Below are positions 24,250 to 36,311 of a stretch of DNA of 64,000 bases, piece after piece. Source of the stretch: Balanoglossus misakiensis (lineage: Eukaryota; Hemichordata). The stretch lies in NCBI GenBank assembly GCA_040954595.2, contig CM082579.2, positions 12,214,001 through 12,278,000 on the forward strand, given 5' to 3'. Under the pieces are notes generated by a model. The model worked only from the letters and a program-made list of their open reading frames with translations, was not told the origin of the DNA and searched no databases. The first letter of the stretch is position 1. Each line of letters begins with the position of its first letter. Made by a program: the position numbers and the translations under genes.

Positions 24250-24558
24250 TTTCTTTGATATTGGGATTGTGCATGAACGTTGGTCAATGGTTTGGGTGGC
24301 GTTGGCGAACCCTTTAACTAAAGTGTACCGTAAGACTTAGACAATTGTAACGTACATTTCGATGCTATTCTGTTTGATACACAAAAACATTAAATTGTCT
24401 GTTCTGTTTTGTAATACACTGCATTGAACAATAAAACGAAGATAGCAAATAAGAAAACGGTGACTTTTTACTCTGAAATCAAAAAGTTAGGAGCACTTTT
24501 GAAATTAACATGCAATTACCATGAAATTGAGGTGCGGTAAAATGAAAAATATACAAAC

Positions 24559-24924
24559 CATTCTTCATCTTTGCATGATGGACAAGGCTTTATTGTCTCC
24601 ACATCTATGGTCCAGCAATCACCATCCTTACATACAAACACAATATTGCTTCCAGATCTGTCATTTTTGCACTCCTTGTATTCTTTGAGTTCAATAATGT
24701 ACGTTTTCAAATTTGTTGAATGTTGAAATAAATTCTTGTTTTGTAACATTTCGATAAATTTCTTATCTACTTGTCCTTTGCTATCAAAAGCATGGATAGC
24801 AACAACTTTCTTTGCTTTTTCTTTTTCATTTATCCAAAACTTTATCAGCTCGTGAGTGTGTGTGTCACAATAATTTTTCAATGAAGTGGCGTTTTCATCG
24901 GAACTACTGTCTGATTTCAGATCA
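24559..24924 (-). CDS. 366-nt exon of the repeated-domain gene (central domain copy)
   Basis: Acceptor TTTGTTTCAG at 24925, donor GAATG|GTTTGT at 24558, phase 2 to 2, 122 codons. After an acidic Ser-rich start (DLKSDSSSDENA) come a helix (HTHELIKFWINEKEKAK), strand KVVAIHAF, helix QVDKKFIEMLQ, strand TYIIELKEY, the KECKND signature, strand NIVFVC and a Cys-containing end (CKDGDCWTIDV, CPSCKDEEW). The four late Cys could bind a metal or form disulfides; this is inference. Phase agrees with the exon at 32302-32059 upstream (through the 60-nt cassettes) and with the 81-nt cassettes downstream. Family not recognised. Confidence 0.65.
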
Positions 24925-26739
24925 CTGAAACAAAATAAAGATGACATTCATATAAATATACATACGCAAGTGGTGCTTCCGGTACACACACTGTACATAC
25001 CAAGGATTTAACAAGAAAAAGTACACATTATTAAAACAAGAACATTTAAATTCTAAACATTTATTTTATAACATGCAGCGCACTGATATTTTAAAACTGT
25101 CTTCATTCACAACTCGCGCTATGTGAAGCGCAGCAGGTATATAAAACTATATGTATTGGGGATTTAGGATAAGCCTAATCCAAGTGTCCCGCTCCTCGTA
25201 CGAAGTGCCAGGATTAAAGATTCACCAAACATAAGCTAGAACCAGATTCACATTCATTTCAATTGTGTCGATTCACCGAAACAGATAACTATATTCCGCA
25301 TAGACAATATATATTTAGTAGACATCGAGTCCAGTCTTGAATTAACCAAGAACAAACATTGTCAATAAAGAAGGGAAAATAGCTAAGGAAATTGGGTACA
25401 AGTAGCCTTAGTAGGTGAAAAATCCTATGTTCTTGTAAAGATTGTACTTTAGGCAAGATCTGGGGATGCCAAATAAGTTGTTTACAACTATAGCCTTTTA
25501 TGTGACTAATCATTCAAGCGTGTAAGCTAACGCTCTATAAACTATACATCAATGTAAATAAAGAAATTGCCGTTCATATAAATAAAAATGCACCATGCTG
25601 AACTAAAATACATAGCACTAGTACAGCAATCACTCATCTGAAGTATGGCGTGAAAATTTACTTTATCATTATGTTCTCATAATTGACCCTTCACGATTGG
25701 GGGTACCGTGCACTGAATTATAACATGCTTCTCCTAATGACGAGGTCAAAAAAAGGTCAAGGTGTTCATGCTCAAATAATTGCAGGTTCAAACCCAATTT
25801 CAATCCCAAAAATAGCGGTTTTGCCAGATTAAAACCACAGGTGTTTTTCTTTGATTGAGTAGTTATTTGTTAAGTTGAAAAGTTGTGTATTTTGGTATTG
25901 TTCTTTTGACAATAGGTGTCTAACTTGGTTGCTGTTTGTGTTTTACTATTAGTGGAGTGGCATACCCAAAATTTCATATCGATTGTGCATTTCGTGAGAA
26001 GAGCACCAAACTTGGCTCAGATGTTTGTTACCGTGTAATAAACAAATTCAGATATAGATAGGCACTAAATATCTGTTAACGGGTTACCATGGCAACCATT
26101 TTTCAAAATGGCCGCCATTTCAGATAATCTCACCCTGCAAATAACGACTACAGAACACTGGTGACCCCGACGTGACGGTAGCTGCTATATGAGGTGTATA
26201 CAGAGTGAATGGTGCGGGCGAAAACGAAGTGAACAGTGTGCCCAGCAGTGAAGAATTACAGTGAAGCCTTGTACCACGTGAAAGTATGCGTGAAGTTGGG
26301 AGCACATATGTCTTTGGCTGTGATTTAGAAACTGTTGCTATAGTGACCAATCCATACTGTGGGCGCCCTAACAGTGGTAATTACAAAACAATATTGATTT
26401 GCATACATCTGAAGAGAGTGGGCATTGAGTGATTTGAGGTACATGTATAGACTTTGAACTTTTAGCTTAGTAATTTTTTGGACATTTCAAGAAGTTGCGG
26501 AGATATTTTCAGGGATATTTTAAAACAAGAACCGAACTGTTTCATATTTTTGAACAAGCTTATTATGACAGACACCTACCGCAAAGGTAAGCAACCAGTC
26601 ATCCACCTGAACAATTGAAAATGAGCGCCAGCCACCCTCTGGCAAAACAAACTACAGCCATTCCACACCAGCAACTGGCAGACCACTGACTACACAACAA
26701 CCGCAGACTAAAGCACTGATGTATGAATCCCCCCAGATG

Positions 26740-27125
26740 ATGTTTCAAATATGAAGAGACATCCGATCACCTCAACCCCTAAAGTTCAGAGCACACAATT
26801 GGAAAGCCAGAAAGATTCTACCCAGCATGCCTATTCAATAGTTACAACACATGGGTGGTGGCGTAGATGTTCCAGTGCACAACCCAGCTGTGTTGCCCAG
26901 TCAGCCTCAACAGTCAGCAGTAACCAGTGGTGATTATTGCCTGGTTGGAGGTCCACTTGTGTATAATGCAGGCAGTCAACCACACCCACAGTACAGTGCT
27001 ACAGGAAATCCGGGTAACATATTCCGAGTCTATGAACAACACACAAGTGTGACGGGTACCACATGGTAATATTTGCACACCAACCCACAATATGAGGTCC
27101 AACCGAACTACAACAGTCCATCTCA
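26740..27125 (+). pseudogene. Decayed Pro/Gln-rich coding remnant
   Basis: A protein-like stretch rich in Pro, Gln, Ser and Asn (VLPSQPQQSAVTSGDYCLVG, YNAGSQPHPQYSATGNPGN, then YEVQPNYNSPSHC) is broken by stops at about 26750 and 27066. No splice sites fit. It could be a processed-gene remnant; parent unknown. Confidence 0.25.
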
Positions 27126-27251
27126 CTGTAGCTTGTCAACAAATTCCAAATGATAACCAGGTCATCAACCAATACCCAATATATATCTCACAATACTGTT
27201 TAAAATGGACGCTGCGATCACAGTCGAAGTAGGCGTTCTTTTCGGGGAAAC

Positions 27252-27303
27252 AAACAAACAAACAAACACACAAACAAACAAACAAACAAACAAATAAATA
27301 CAT
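27252..27303. repeat. (AAAC)n microsatellite
   Basis: About 12 tetranucleotide units ending in AAATAAATA. Confidence 0.9.
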
Positions 27304-27600
27304 AATTTTGATGAACGCGACGCTAATCAACAGTCGCTCACTTGGCCTGGCGGCGCGTCATACGCAGTATGAAAGTTCCATTTCTTATCGACAGGAACAT
27401 CGACTGCCAAAGAGTTTAATATACCCTGTATAAAAGAAGTATTATAGGTGATGAGGCCTTCTTCATCATAGTGGGTGGCCGAATGGCTACTCGTTTCTGT
27501 GCACATTGGCGGCAATCGATAAGGCAGGGAAGGTGTGATGGCAGCGTTGATTCTAAAACGAACAGTTTTGTGGGATATATAGTGAATTTCCGCCTTGTGC

Positions 27601-27975
27601 AAAGAAAGTTTTGTCCGCACGAAGAGTTAATTTTGTCCGGCGGAATTAGAGTTGTGTCCGACAAAATTAGAGTTGTGTGCAACAAATAAAGGGCTGTGAC
27701 AGGCAAATTAGAGTTGTGTCCATCAATATGAGAGTTGTGTCCGACAAATTTAGAGAGTTGTGTCTGGCAAAGTTAGAATTGTGTCCACCAATTACAGCGT
27801 TTTGTGTCCACCAATTGGAGAGATTTTCCCGGCAAAATTAGGTTTGTGTCCAATAAATTAAAAGTTGTTTCCTGCGAAATTAGACTTGTGTTTGGAAAAA
27901 ATAAAGTTCTGTCCACCAATTAGAAAGTTTTGTCCAGCGAAATTAAAGTTGTGTCCGCTTAACTAGAGATTTTGG
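27601..27975. repeat. Degenerate minisatellite, unit about 25-29 bp
   Basis: About 13 copies of a unit approximating TTAGAGTTGTGTCCGACAAA, with drift in spacing and sequence (for example TTAGAATTGTGTCCACCAA and TTAAAGTTGTGTCCGCTTAA). No coding frame. Confidence 0.8.
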
Positions 27976-29684
27976 CTGTCATTTCCGGAAAGTGTTCCTA
28001 TATTTAGTGGAGGTCAGGATTCTGAAGTATTGAAACTGTTGTTAAACCTGTCGGCCATAGAGAAATGGTGACATTTTTAGTGCTAATAAAATTTGCCCGC
28101 TTGTATGCGATTGCCTTGGAAGATATCCTGCGTACCATTGAAAAATAAAATGGTTGGCATGGTTTTTCAAGATAGACACTTTAAACCTACACAGCAATTA
28201 ATGCGGGCATTGCAAGACAGCGTTATTTACCGGCGTCTTGCTATCATGAGGCCTCGTGACATGGGTTTTAAAGCACGTACGTTACAGTAAGAAGGAAGCT
28301 GGATTGTTGGAGAAAACCAGGTAAGTATAGAATCACCTACAGTTCTCTCGTGGGGCTCTGCAATCCAACCAATCCAAAAAAAACAAAAAAAAACAAAAAA
28401 ACGGATGAACAAAGACACGCACATGGTTAACTTAATTTGTTGCAAGTACCATTGATTTGGCATGATTTCCAGAAGGCTCCAAATAGTTCATTTTTTTTTA
28501 GAAAATACGACACACCGACCTTGTCTACCGGTATTGTCCGATCGGTGAAGTTTCAGAGATTTATCTACGTGAAATGACCAGGGAGATGTACGGAAAATTG
28601 TGACGTACGGAAGCTTGCCACTGACTGTAATGCGATATTTTTGATTGACGGTATTGGAGAGTCGTTCTATCTTCCTAAAAAAATCCTGTTTTACAACGTA
28701 ATTTTACTGTGAGTTAGTGTCGTTCATTGATTGAATGTTCAAACAGTGTGTGTACCCGGCAGCGATCAGGCTTTCTCGGCTGTGGCCACTCCATGGCAAC
28801 GATAGATTGTTTACGCATTACATAAAAAGTCCACTTTTCAATTTTGCTGACAGACTGTTTATCGGAAGCGGTGACATTCTAGTTTTATTATTGCTGATAA
28901 TTTTAATTTGCATATACTAATTTTGAGTAAAAGTTGTTGAATTTGCAGAGACATAATTCGACCATCGGGAGGATCAGCTCGCATTTATAAATGTGTTGAT
29001 TTTCGCGGGGATTTGCGTGTTTATTTTGGTATAGACGATCTTGGTAGCGATGACATCTATACCCAACTAATGTAAAAAGACACTCAGTCGTTTGATAGGC
29101 ATACTTGTCCTTTTTTATGAGCTGGCTCTCGATAATAAATAAATATAAATATAAAATAGATAGTGAACACTTTCTTTGAAAATTCACGTAACGCCTAGTT
29201 CGGACCTGTTGAGTGGTGCAAACATCCGAAAACAGATGAGTGTAGGATATGTGTCTGGTCACGAGGTACAGTAAGAGGGGGAGGAAACCTGGTAAACAAA
29301 AACACCAAGTACAGCTTGCCCTAGTGCTACTGACAATAGTGAACAGCAAAAGATTCATTACCACGCAATGAAGTACTGTGGTAGAACAGAAAATAACGTG
29401 TATAAACTCTTAACGGAGACTTAGAACAGAACAAACTCTCTTTGGTCACGTTCCATGTTATATATTCTCACACATAAACATAATTTTAAGAATGAAAAAT
29501 TCTTATCAAACTATCCCCATATGATAAGCAATTTCACATTAATAATTTTTACAGTAAACACATTGTTTAGCAAACTGATGATGATTAATGTCACATTGCT
29601 TTGATAAAAAGTTAGTATAGAATAAACACCATTCAGAAATTCATCTTTCACAATTATTACAAACTGTACTTAATTATACCATAC

Positions 29685-29744
29685 CTGCTTTCCTCACTTT
29701 TATTCACTGGTTCATTTCTAGGCGATGGGGGCACTGTGGTAGAA
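29685..29744 (-). CDS. 60-nt cassette exon, copy 1
   Basis: Acceptor TTTTTTTCAG, donor AGCAG|GTATGG, phase 2 to 2; encodes STTVPPSPRNEPVNKSEES. Flanking intron sequence (GTTCCATG, TTCTCACACA) matches that around the 81-nt cassettes, so all five share an ancestor. A third, degenerate copy near 29340-29390 has lost its acceptor AG. Confidence 0.6.
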
Positions 29745-30069
29745 CTGAAAAAAATTCACAAAAGTGTATAAACTGTTAAGGGGGGGGGGGGTTTAATAGG
29801 ACTTAGAAAAAATATATTTTGTCGCGTACCATGTTATATATTCTGACTCATAAACAATAATTTTAAGAAATAAAACAATCTCATCAAACTAAGGTATATG
29901 ATGAGCAATTTCACATTAATAATTTTTATACTAAAAACATTTTTTTAACAAACTGAAGCTTATGATGATTAATGTCACATTGGTTTGATAAAAAAGTTAG
30001 TATAGAATAAACACCATTCAGAAATTCATCTATCACAATTATTACAAACTGTACTTAATTATACCATAC

Positions 30070-30129
30070 CTGCTTTCCTCACTGTTATTCACTGGTTCAT
30101 TTCTAGGCGATGGGGGCACTGTGGTAGAA
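30070..30129 (-). CDS. 60-nt cassette exon, copy 2
   Basis: Differs from the copy at 29744-29685 by one codon (Asn for Lys in VNNSEES). Same splice signals and phase. The repeat unit here is about 385 bp. Confidence 0.6.
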
Positions 30130-30591
30130 CTGAACAAATACGCAAAAGTGTATAAACTGTTAAGGAAGGGTAAATCCCATTTATATATTTTCACACATTA
30201 ACATTAATAATGGTGAGGATCAAAAATTCTTATTTAACTAAAACTTATGTCTTGTTGGTTAGAAATAAACATCTTGTACATTTCATTCTATGTGCCTTTG
30301 TTTTTACTTCCTGACATTAAATTGTGTCATCTTGGTTTGTCTAGTGACAGGCAATATCACCAGATTATCCAGCACCATACTTAAAGAATCACAAGTACGT
30401 TATAAATATTACAATTTCAAGTTTCATTTATAAAAACAGACCTCAGCCCATTGACACAGGCAGGTTATTACAAAAGTTTGGTATCAGTTTAATAGTCTCC
30501 ACAGATGTGATTGTTCAATCAATATAAGCTGCCATCACAGGCGTTAACTTTTGCATCTGGTCTTGTGATGTCAAAAGCCTGTTATGAATCC

Positions 30592-30845
30592 TGGTACCAA
30601 CTAGTGAGAATAAAGACTAAAAATAACATTTCCCCAAACTGGGTATCTTTTTTGACAATTTGCAAGACTTATTACTCTGTCTCACATCATTTTTAACATC
30701 TTAATTTTTTTTCAAAAATGGTACCAACTAGTGAGAATAAAGACTAAAAATAACATTTCCCCAAACTGGGTATCTTTTTTGACAATTTGCAAGACTTATT
30801 ACTCTGTCTCACATCATTTTTAACATCTTAATTTTTTTTCAAAAA
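30592..30845. repeat. Perfect 127-bp tandem duplication
   Basis: 30592-30718 and 30719-30845 appear identical at every base. No coding content. Confidence 0.9.
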
Positions 30846-31450
30846 TAAATTAAATCAAAGGAATACCAAGCAAGAGACGTCAAAAACACAGAATAAAAGG
30901 AAGAAGGAGCACAAAGACCAGAACAAATCAAACGCAAGAACCACATTAGAAGGCATTAAAGTGGCAGGATTGTTATCCATTTATCGTGACAATTTTCGAT
31001 TTTTCCATTCCTTTTTGGGGGGAATAGCTGTTTTCTGCCATTACAACACTTTTAACTTTTTCATTGAAAACGAAAAAGAGACGGCTTCTCATTTAAAAAC
31101 GAATAGCATATAAATGGTATTTTGCTATTATTCATAAATGCTTTATTAGCGAGTTTCTGTTTTGAGGAAAGACGCCAAAAAGGACACCTTTATCACTTTC
31201 AGAATTGAATTTTTTTACCAATAATGTGGAAAAAGACCAAAAAAATCATAAAAAAGTAGGGGTTGTTGAGTCCCTGAATTTTGACCATTTTCACATTTTT
31301 GCAGCTAATTTGCATATTTTTGGCAATGACAACTTCATTTGAACAAACTCTCATCTACAGCGCCACCTGCATCTACACACTAAATATCGACGTGATACGT
31401 CAGCAGTTTTCAAGTTGTTGATGTGGACGGACATACATACATACATACAT

Positions 31451-31687
<237 letters not shown>

Positions 31688-31852
31688 TGATTGATGGTGT
31701 AAATCACGCTATTTTATTGGTCGAGACACGACACGTGACTGTGATATATTCGTCATATACCACAGTCATATATCACGCAAAACTCATAGTCAAAGAAAAT
31801 GCCTTTTTAAAATGTTTTATGCAAAGTTTCAATATACTGGTATAATATAATA

Positions 31853-31960
31853 GCAATAAAACACCCCCAGCCATGGTATACCACTCGATATCGCTCGCGC
31901 GTATATGTCGTGAACTGGTCAAAATCTCGTGGTATACCATGGCTGGGAGTGCTTTATTGC
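31853..31960. mobile_element. Hairpin MITE of about 108 bp
   Basis: GCAATAAAACACCCCCAGCC ATGGTATACCAC at the left is mirrored at the right end, with a 45-bp loop. Confidence 0.6.
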
Positions 31961-32058
31961 TTAAATATCTTTTGCCAGAGAAATTCCAAAATAAATTAAC
32001 ATCTAATTAGAGAATACACATAAGTGTATATTCATGATTAACCATTCAGGGTACTTAC

Positions 32059-32302
32059 ATAGAACATTTGTCCGAGTGAGATATGTACATATCAACCTGG
32101 CAGCGGTCCTTCAGAAATGACCTAAGACACTCCCTATGGATATCTTCAGGGGTATTGTTCCATGAAAACACATGTCCCTTTGGTCCTTCAATATATGCTC
32201 TCCCAAACTGTGATGATATCTTGAAGCGTGCCCATTGTGACAAAAGCTGTGACTTGTCAGTATAGTTATCATCATGTGCTATAACAACAATGACTCTGTC
32301 AT
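32059..32302 (-). CDS. Second exon of the repeated-domain gene
   Basis: Acceptor TTTTTTTTTAG at 32303, donor TCTAT|GTAAGT at 32058; 244 nt, phase 1 to 2. It reads NDRVIVVIAHDDNYTDKSQL, then LSQWARFKISSQFG, then HVFSWNNTPEDIHRECLRSF. It completes the domain begun in the exon at 54325-54028: the phase-1 base joins and the sequence runs from KIYSALQKVT into DRVIVVIAHDD as one continuous strand. The domain has alternating strands and helices. I recall similar uncharacterised invertebrate proteins with the VVIxxDDNY and RWAxxKxSSQF pattern, but cannot name a function. Confidence 0.65.
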
Positions 32303-32331
32303 CTAAAAAAAAACGTTGGATGTTTATTTAA

Positions 32332-32674
32332 AGGGACAAAGTCTCTCTCTCTCGCCCTTCGATTAAGCATGTTTGATACAAGACGCTGTTTATGTTATTC
32401 TACATGTGGATATATAGTGAATCAACTGTAGGCCACACACAACTTCCACCCTGTTTGTAGGATATGAAAGTAAAAAACTCACCTAAATGAATAATCGATC
32501 TGTACCATTTATTCATTTGGGGCGAGTTTTTACTCTCATATCATAAAACGGGATGGAAGTTGTGTGTGGTCGAACATTGATTCACTATATATCCACATGT
32601 AGAATAACATAACTGGTGTCTTGTATCAAACCTTATTAATGTAAAAAGGGCAGCGAGAGAGAGAATTTGCCCCT
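32332..32674. mobile_element. 343-bp palindromic MITE with TTAA target duplication
   Basis: Ends AGGGACAAAGTCTCTCTC and, reversed, AGGGGCAAATTCTCTCTC; TTAA at both flanks (32328-32331 and 32675-32678). The two halves are inverted copies. TTAA duplication points to Kolobok or piggyBac mobilisation. It lies about 25 nt upstream of the acceptor of the exon at 32302. Confidence 0.75.
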
Positions 32675-33208
32675 TTAATTGATTGATTGCCAGCACAGAA
32701 AGACTTTTAATATATTACTATGTGTGACTTACTGATCATGCGTGAAGCCCAAATTATAAACGATTTTTCATTAAGCAATCACCATGTGATGGGGATAAGC
32801 TTATTTAAAGAGAGTGTCACATAAACAATGCAGTTGTATCACCCCAATAAAATAATGAAACTAATTTGTAATACTAACCTAAATGGATTAACACTTTACC
32901 TTATATGTAAGAAAATATAACTTTATGTGTAAAATAGCAATTGTCGCTGCAAAGTGATCTATTGATGGCATAAAACATGTTATGACGGTTGCCCAATCTT
33001 GTATTATGCTGAAACGTACAGTAACTTCAGTTAGGTTACTAATTGTTGCAGTTCTGGCTTCAGGTTTGAAATAAGCATTAAAGAGGAACGACACCCACAA
33101 TTTTAGGCTTCAAAGTACAAACGGGATGTCAAAAACGGCAACGTTCCGATGCGTTAATTCACTTTCATTTCCCGCGCAAGCAGAAGACGCGAGTTTAAAA
33201 TACTACAG

Positions 33209-33216
33209 TGACGTCA
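33209..33216 (+). promoter_or_regulatory. CRE palindrome in left transposon terminus
   Basis: TGACGTCA, followed by GCAACT, 94 bp upstream of the THAP start codon. The same 14 bp recur, inverted, at the right end. Confidence 0.5.
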
Positions 33217-36200
33217 GCAACTTCCGTTGTGTAGCAGTCGACGCGCAGAGCTTTCACGCATCCGACGTATACACACACACAGCCAAATTGTGCGCTGCGC
33301 TGATCTGACATGGCGAAATGTCAAGTTCGCGATTGTCAAAACAGAATAGGAAAATCGACAGGGACAAGTTTCTTCCGAATTCCAGACCCATCGAAGAGTC
33401 AAAGCAATGCTTTACTCGCAAAAACATGGCTTGAAAATATTGGTTTGGAGCAGCAAGTCTCGACTTTCAAGTTCACTCGAAACAAAGTTGTGTGTGACGT
33501 TCATTTTGAGCGTGCCTGTTTTGAGCGGAATCTGCAAGCAGAGCTTCTGAAATACGCACCAAAGCGAAAAATATTGAAGGCTGATGCTGTACCGACAATA
33601 TTCATCGAGAGACTTACATACGAAGCTGAATCAAACATACAGGTAAGTGTTTGGAACTGATTGTAACCATGTCGACTTTATGATCATTGTAGTGTAAGAA
33701 CTGTTACAGTAACGCACAACCACCAGGTCGTGCTAGCTAGAATTTGGGAAATAGAGACGATGGAACGTTTATGTTGGTTTGGTGTTTATATTTAGTTTGT
33801 ACAGATAATTTTTTTTCTGGTTGCAGAGATTTTATTCGACCAGTAAATTATCTTCATATGAATTCACGAAAATTCCGCATCGGACAATAAAAAAAAAACA
33901 TTTATACGACTGCAATCTGTCACACAGCCCATTACGTAGAAACAACTTTACGAAGTTATAATTGTCTGTACCAATGATTGTTGACGATGTTTCACAGGGA
34001 AATCTTTTCGTGCCAATTACTTGCTACTTCTGTATTTGTCGATGCGTGCGGAAATAAGACCCTGCAATGTCCATGATGTCGACGTTTATGAACAAACCAT
34101 TATACAAAGTTGTTCCAACTGCCGCTGCTAATAATAAACGTACCGTTTTAAATCATTCCCGCACGCTTTGGGTATTTGGTTTAATTTCCATTTATTGACG
34201 ATCGCCTTGTGATCAAATGAAAGAAACTAAAAGGGCAGTTTTGATATTCATTCAAGATACTAATCATGGATAGGATGGTATTGGCTTCCATTATACTACG
34301 GACGTACTACACCTGGCGAGAAGGGTGGTGCATTTCCGTCCTTTTCAAATCCACAAAGGGTGACAAACTGTTTTTGTAAGAGTAGTATAGTGATTCGAAA
34401 AGGTGACAACAGGGACGAGGGAGGGTATTGTTTACGGCATTGTCTCATCAAAGCAGATGTGTTTCACCCTCGCCACTTTCATAGTTTATTTCGAACAATA
34501 GTTCATGGACACCCGTCACTTTCATCGCGGTAATTCTTTTTCACATATCATACCAGTATCGTATTATTGTTTTGATAAATTCTATTGCATTTGTCGCAGG
34601 AACAAATCACAAATATGAGTGACAGTGATGGACTGCGTGTCGTGGATACCGTCGTTCCATGCCCAGTTGATGAAGAGAATGATCCTGTTCTGGCTGACAA
34701 TACACAGGTACGTTTATTTCAATATGTGAACTGAGGATCGTAAAGAATGAGACATACATTGTATTGACTTATTTCTGCTTTTGTAAATGCACTTATTGGT
34801 ATTTGCTCATTATCAATGGTTTCGCTTGGTTGACAGTGTTATTTATTGGTATTTGTACATTTACAGGTGAAAGTTGATGGAAAGACCACACAGTGTGTTG
34901 GGACACAGACTGATCCTGTAATCATTGAGTCTGCACGTTGTGACACCCGTGAAAGTGAACCTCCTGCGAAGAAAAGACGGGATGATTCCCCCTGTTTCCA
35001 ACGAACACCCGTTACACCACGTTTGAACATGACACCCCCACTGTACCAGTCCACACCGGGGCGAGAGAAAGATGATAGTCATCTAACTGAATTAGACAAC
35101 ACAGTACCCACTGATGGAGATGCCAGTTTGAAACGAGACCCGAACTTTGAAATTGACTCTGAAACAGAAAGTGATGACTCTTACTCAGAAAATCATGTCA
35201 GTTTTGTTGAAGAACGTAAGTTTATTGTATTCGAAAGTGCACTGGACAGTTTGTGTAACCAATTGTTATGTCCAGATTGCAACTCACCCGTTGACGAAAA
35301 GAAAAAAAGTCTGGTGGGTTCTAGTCTGTCAGTAACTTTGTATTGTATAAATGGTCATGTAGTATACAATTGGAAATCTCAAATGGTAAAATGGCAGTTG
35401 GAAATTTATTGGCTGCAGGTTCAATATTGTTTAGTGGACAAACTTTCCAACATATCACTAATTGTACAAATCTGTTAAACTTGCAGTTTATTGGAAGATC
35501 AGCTTTTCAAGAGATCCAAAATGCTTATTTGATTCCAGAAATAGAGAAAACCTGGAAGGGAGAGCAGGAGAGGGTTTTATTTTCGTTGAAAGGGAAATCA
35601 ACGACTATGATTGGTGATGGCAGATGTGATTCACCAGGTTATAATGCTAAGTACGGTTCATACACAATGATGGAGTCAGAGTCACAAAAAGTTGTTGATT
35701 TTTCAGTTGTTCAAGTCAGTGAAGTTTCATCATCAGTCGCCATGGAAAAAGAGGGTTTCCAAAGAGTAATGGATAATTTGGAGAGTAGGGGGGCCAAACC
35801 CGATAGTATAGCCACTGATCGCCATGTCGGCATTCGATGCCTAATGAAAAACAAATATCCTGATGTATCGCACCAATTTGATGTTTGGCACCTTGAAAAA
35901 TCGATCAAAAAGAAACTCATTGAAAGGGGCAAGAACAAAAGGTGTTCTGATCTTCTTCCTTGGGTGAAATCAGTTGGTAACCACCTGTGGTATTGTTCTC
36001 AGGAATGTGGAGGTGATAAAGAGCTTCTTGTTGAAATGTGGATGTCAATCCTTCATCATGTCACAAACAAGCACTCATGGCGGGGCTATAAACACTTCCA
36101 TAAGTGTGGCCATGACAAATTACCACGTCGCAAGCAGTCAGTCAAAAATTGGTTGAAGCCAAAGTCTGCTGCATACTTAGCCCTGAAAGAGGTTGTGCTT

Positions 36201-36311
36201 GATAAGCGTTTGTTGAAAGATATTCGCCAGCTGAATGAATTTTGTCATACAGGTTCACTTGAAGTTTATCATTCCATGATGACCAAGTATGTCCCCAAAA
36301 GGCCTGAATTT

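Noticed and set aside
24530-24600. Rubredoxin-like or zinc-ribbon assignment for the CPSC motif in the exon at 24924-24559
   Set aside because: Only one CxxC pair is clear, with CKDGDC upstream; spacing does not fit a known ribbon well enough to name.
28903-29364. 153-codon minus-strand ORF with hydrophobic stretches
   Set aside because: Composition like chance ORF in AT-rich DNA, no motif, no matching splice sites; would be an odd fit in the intron.
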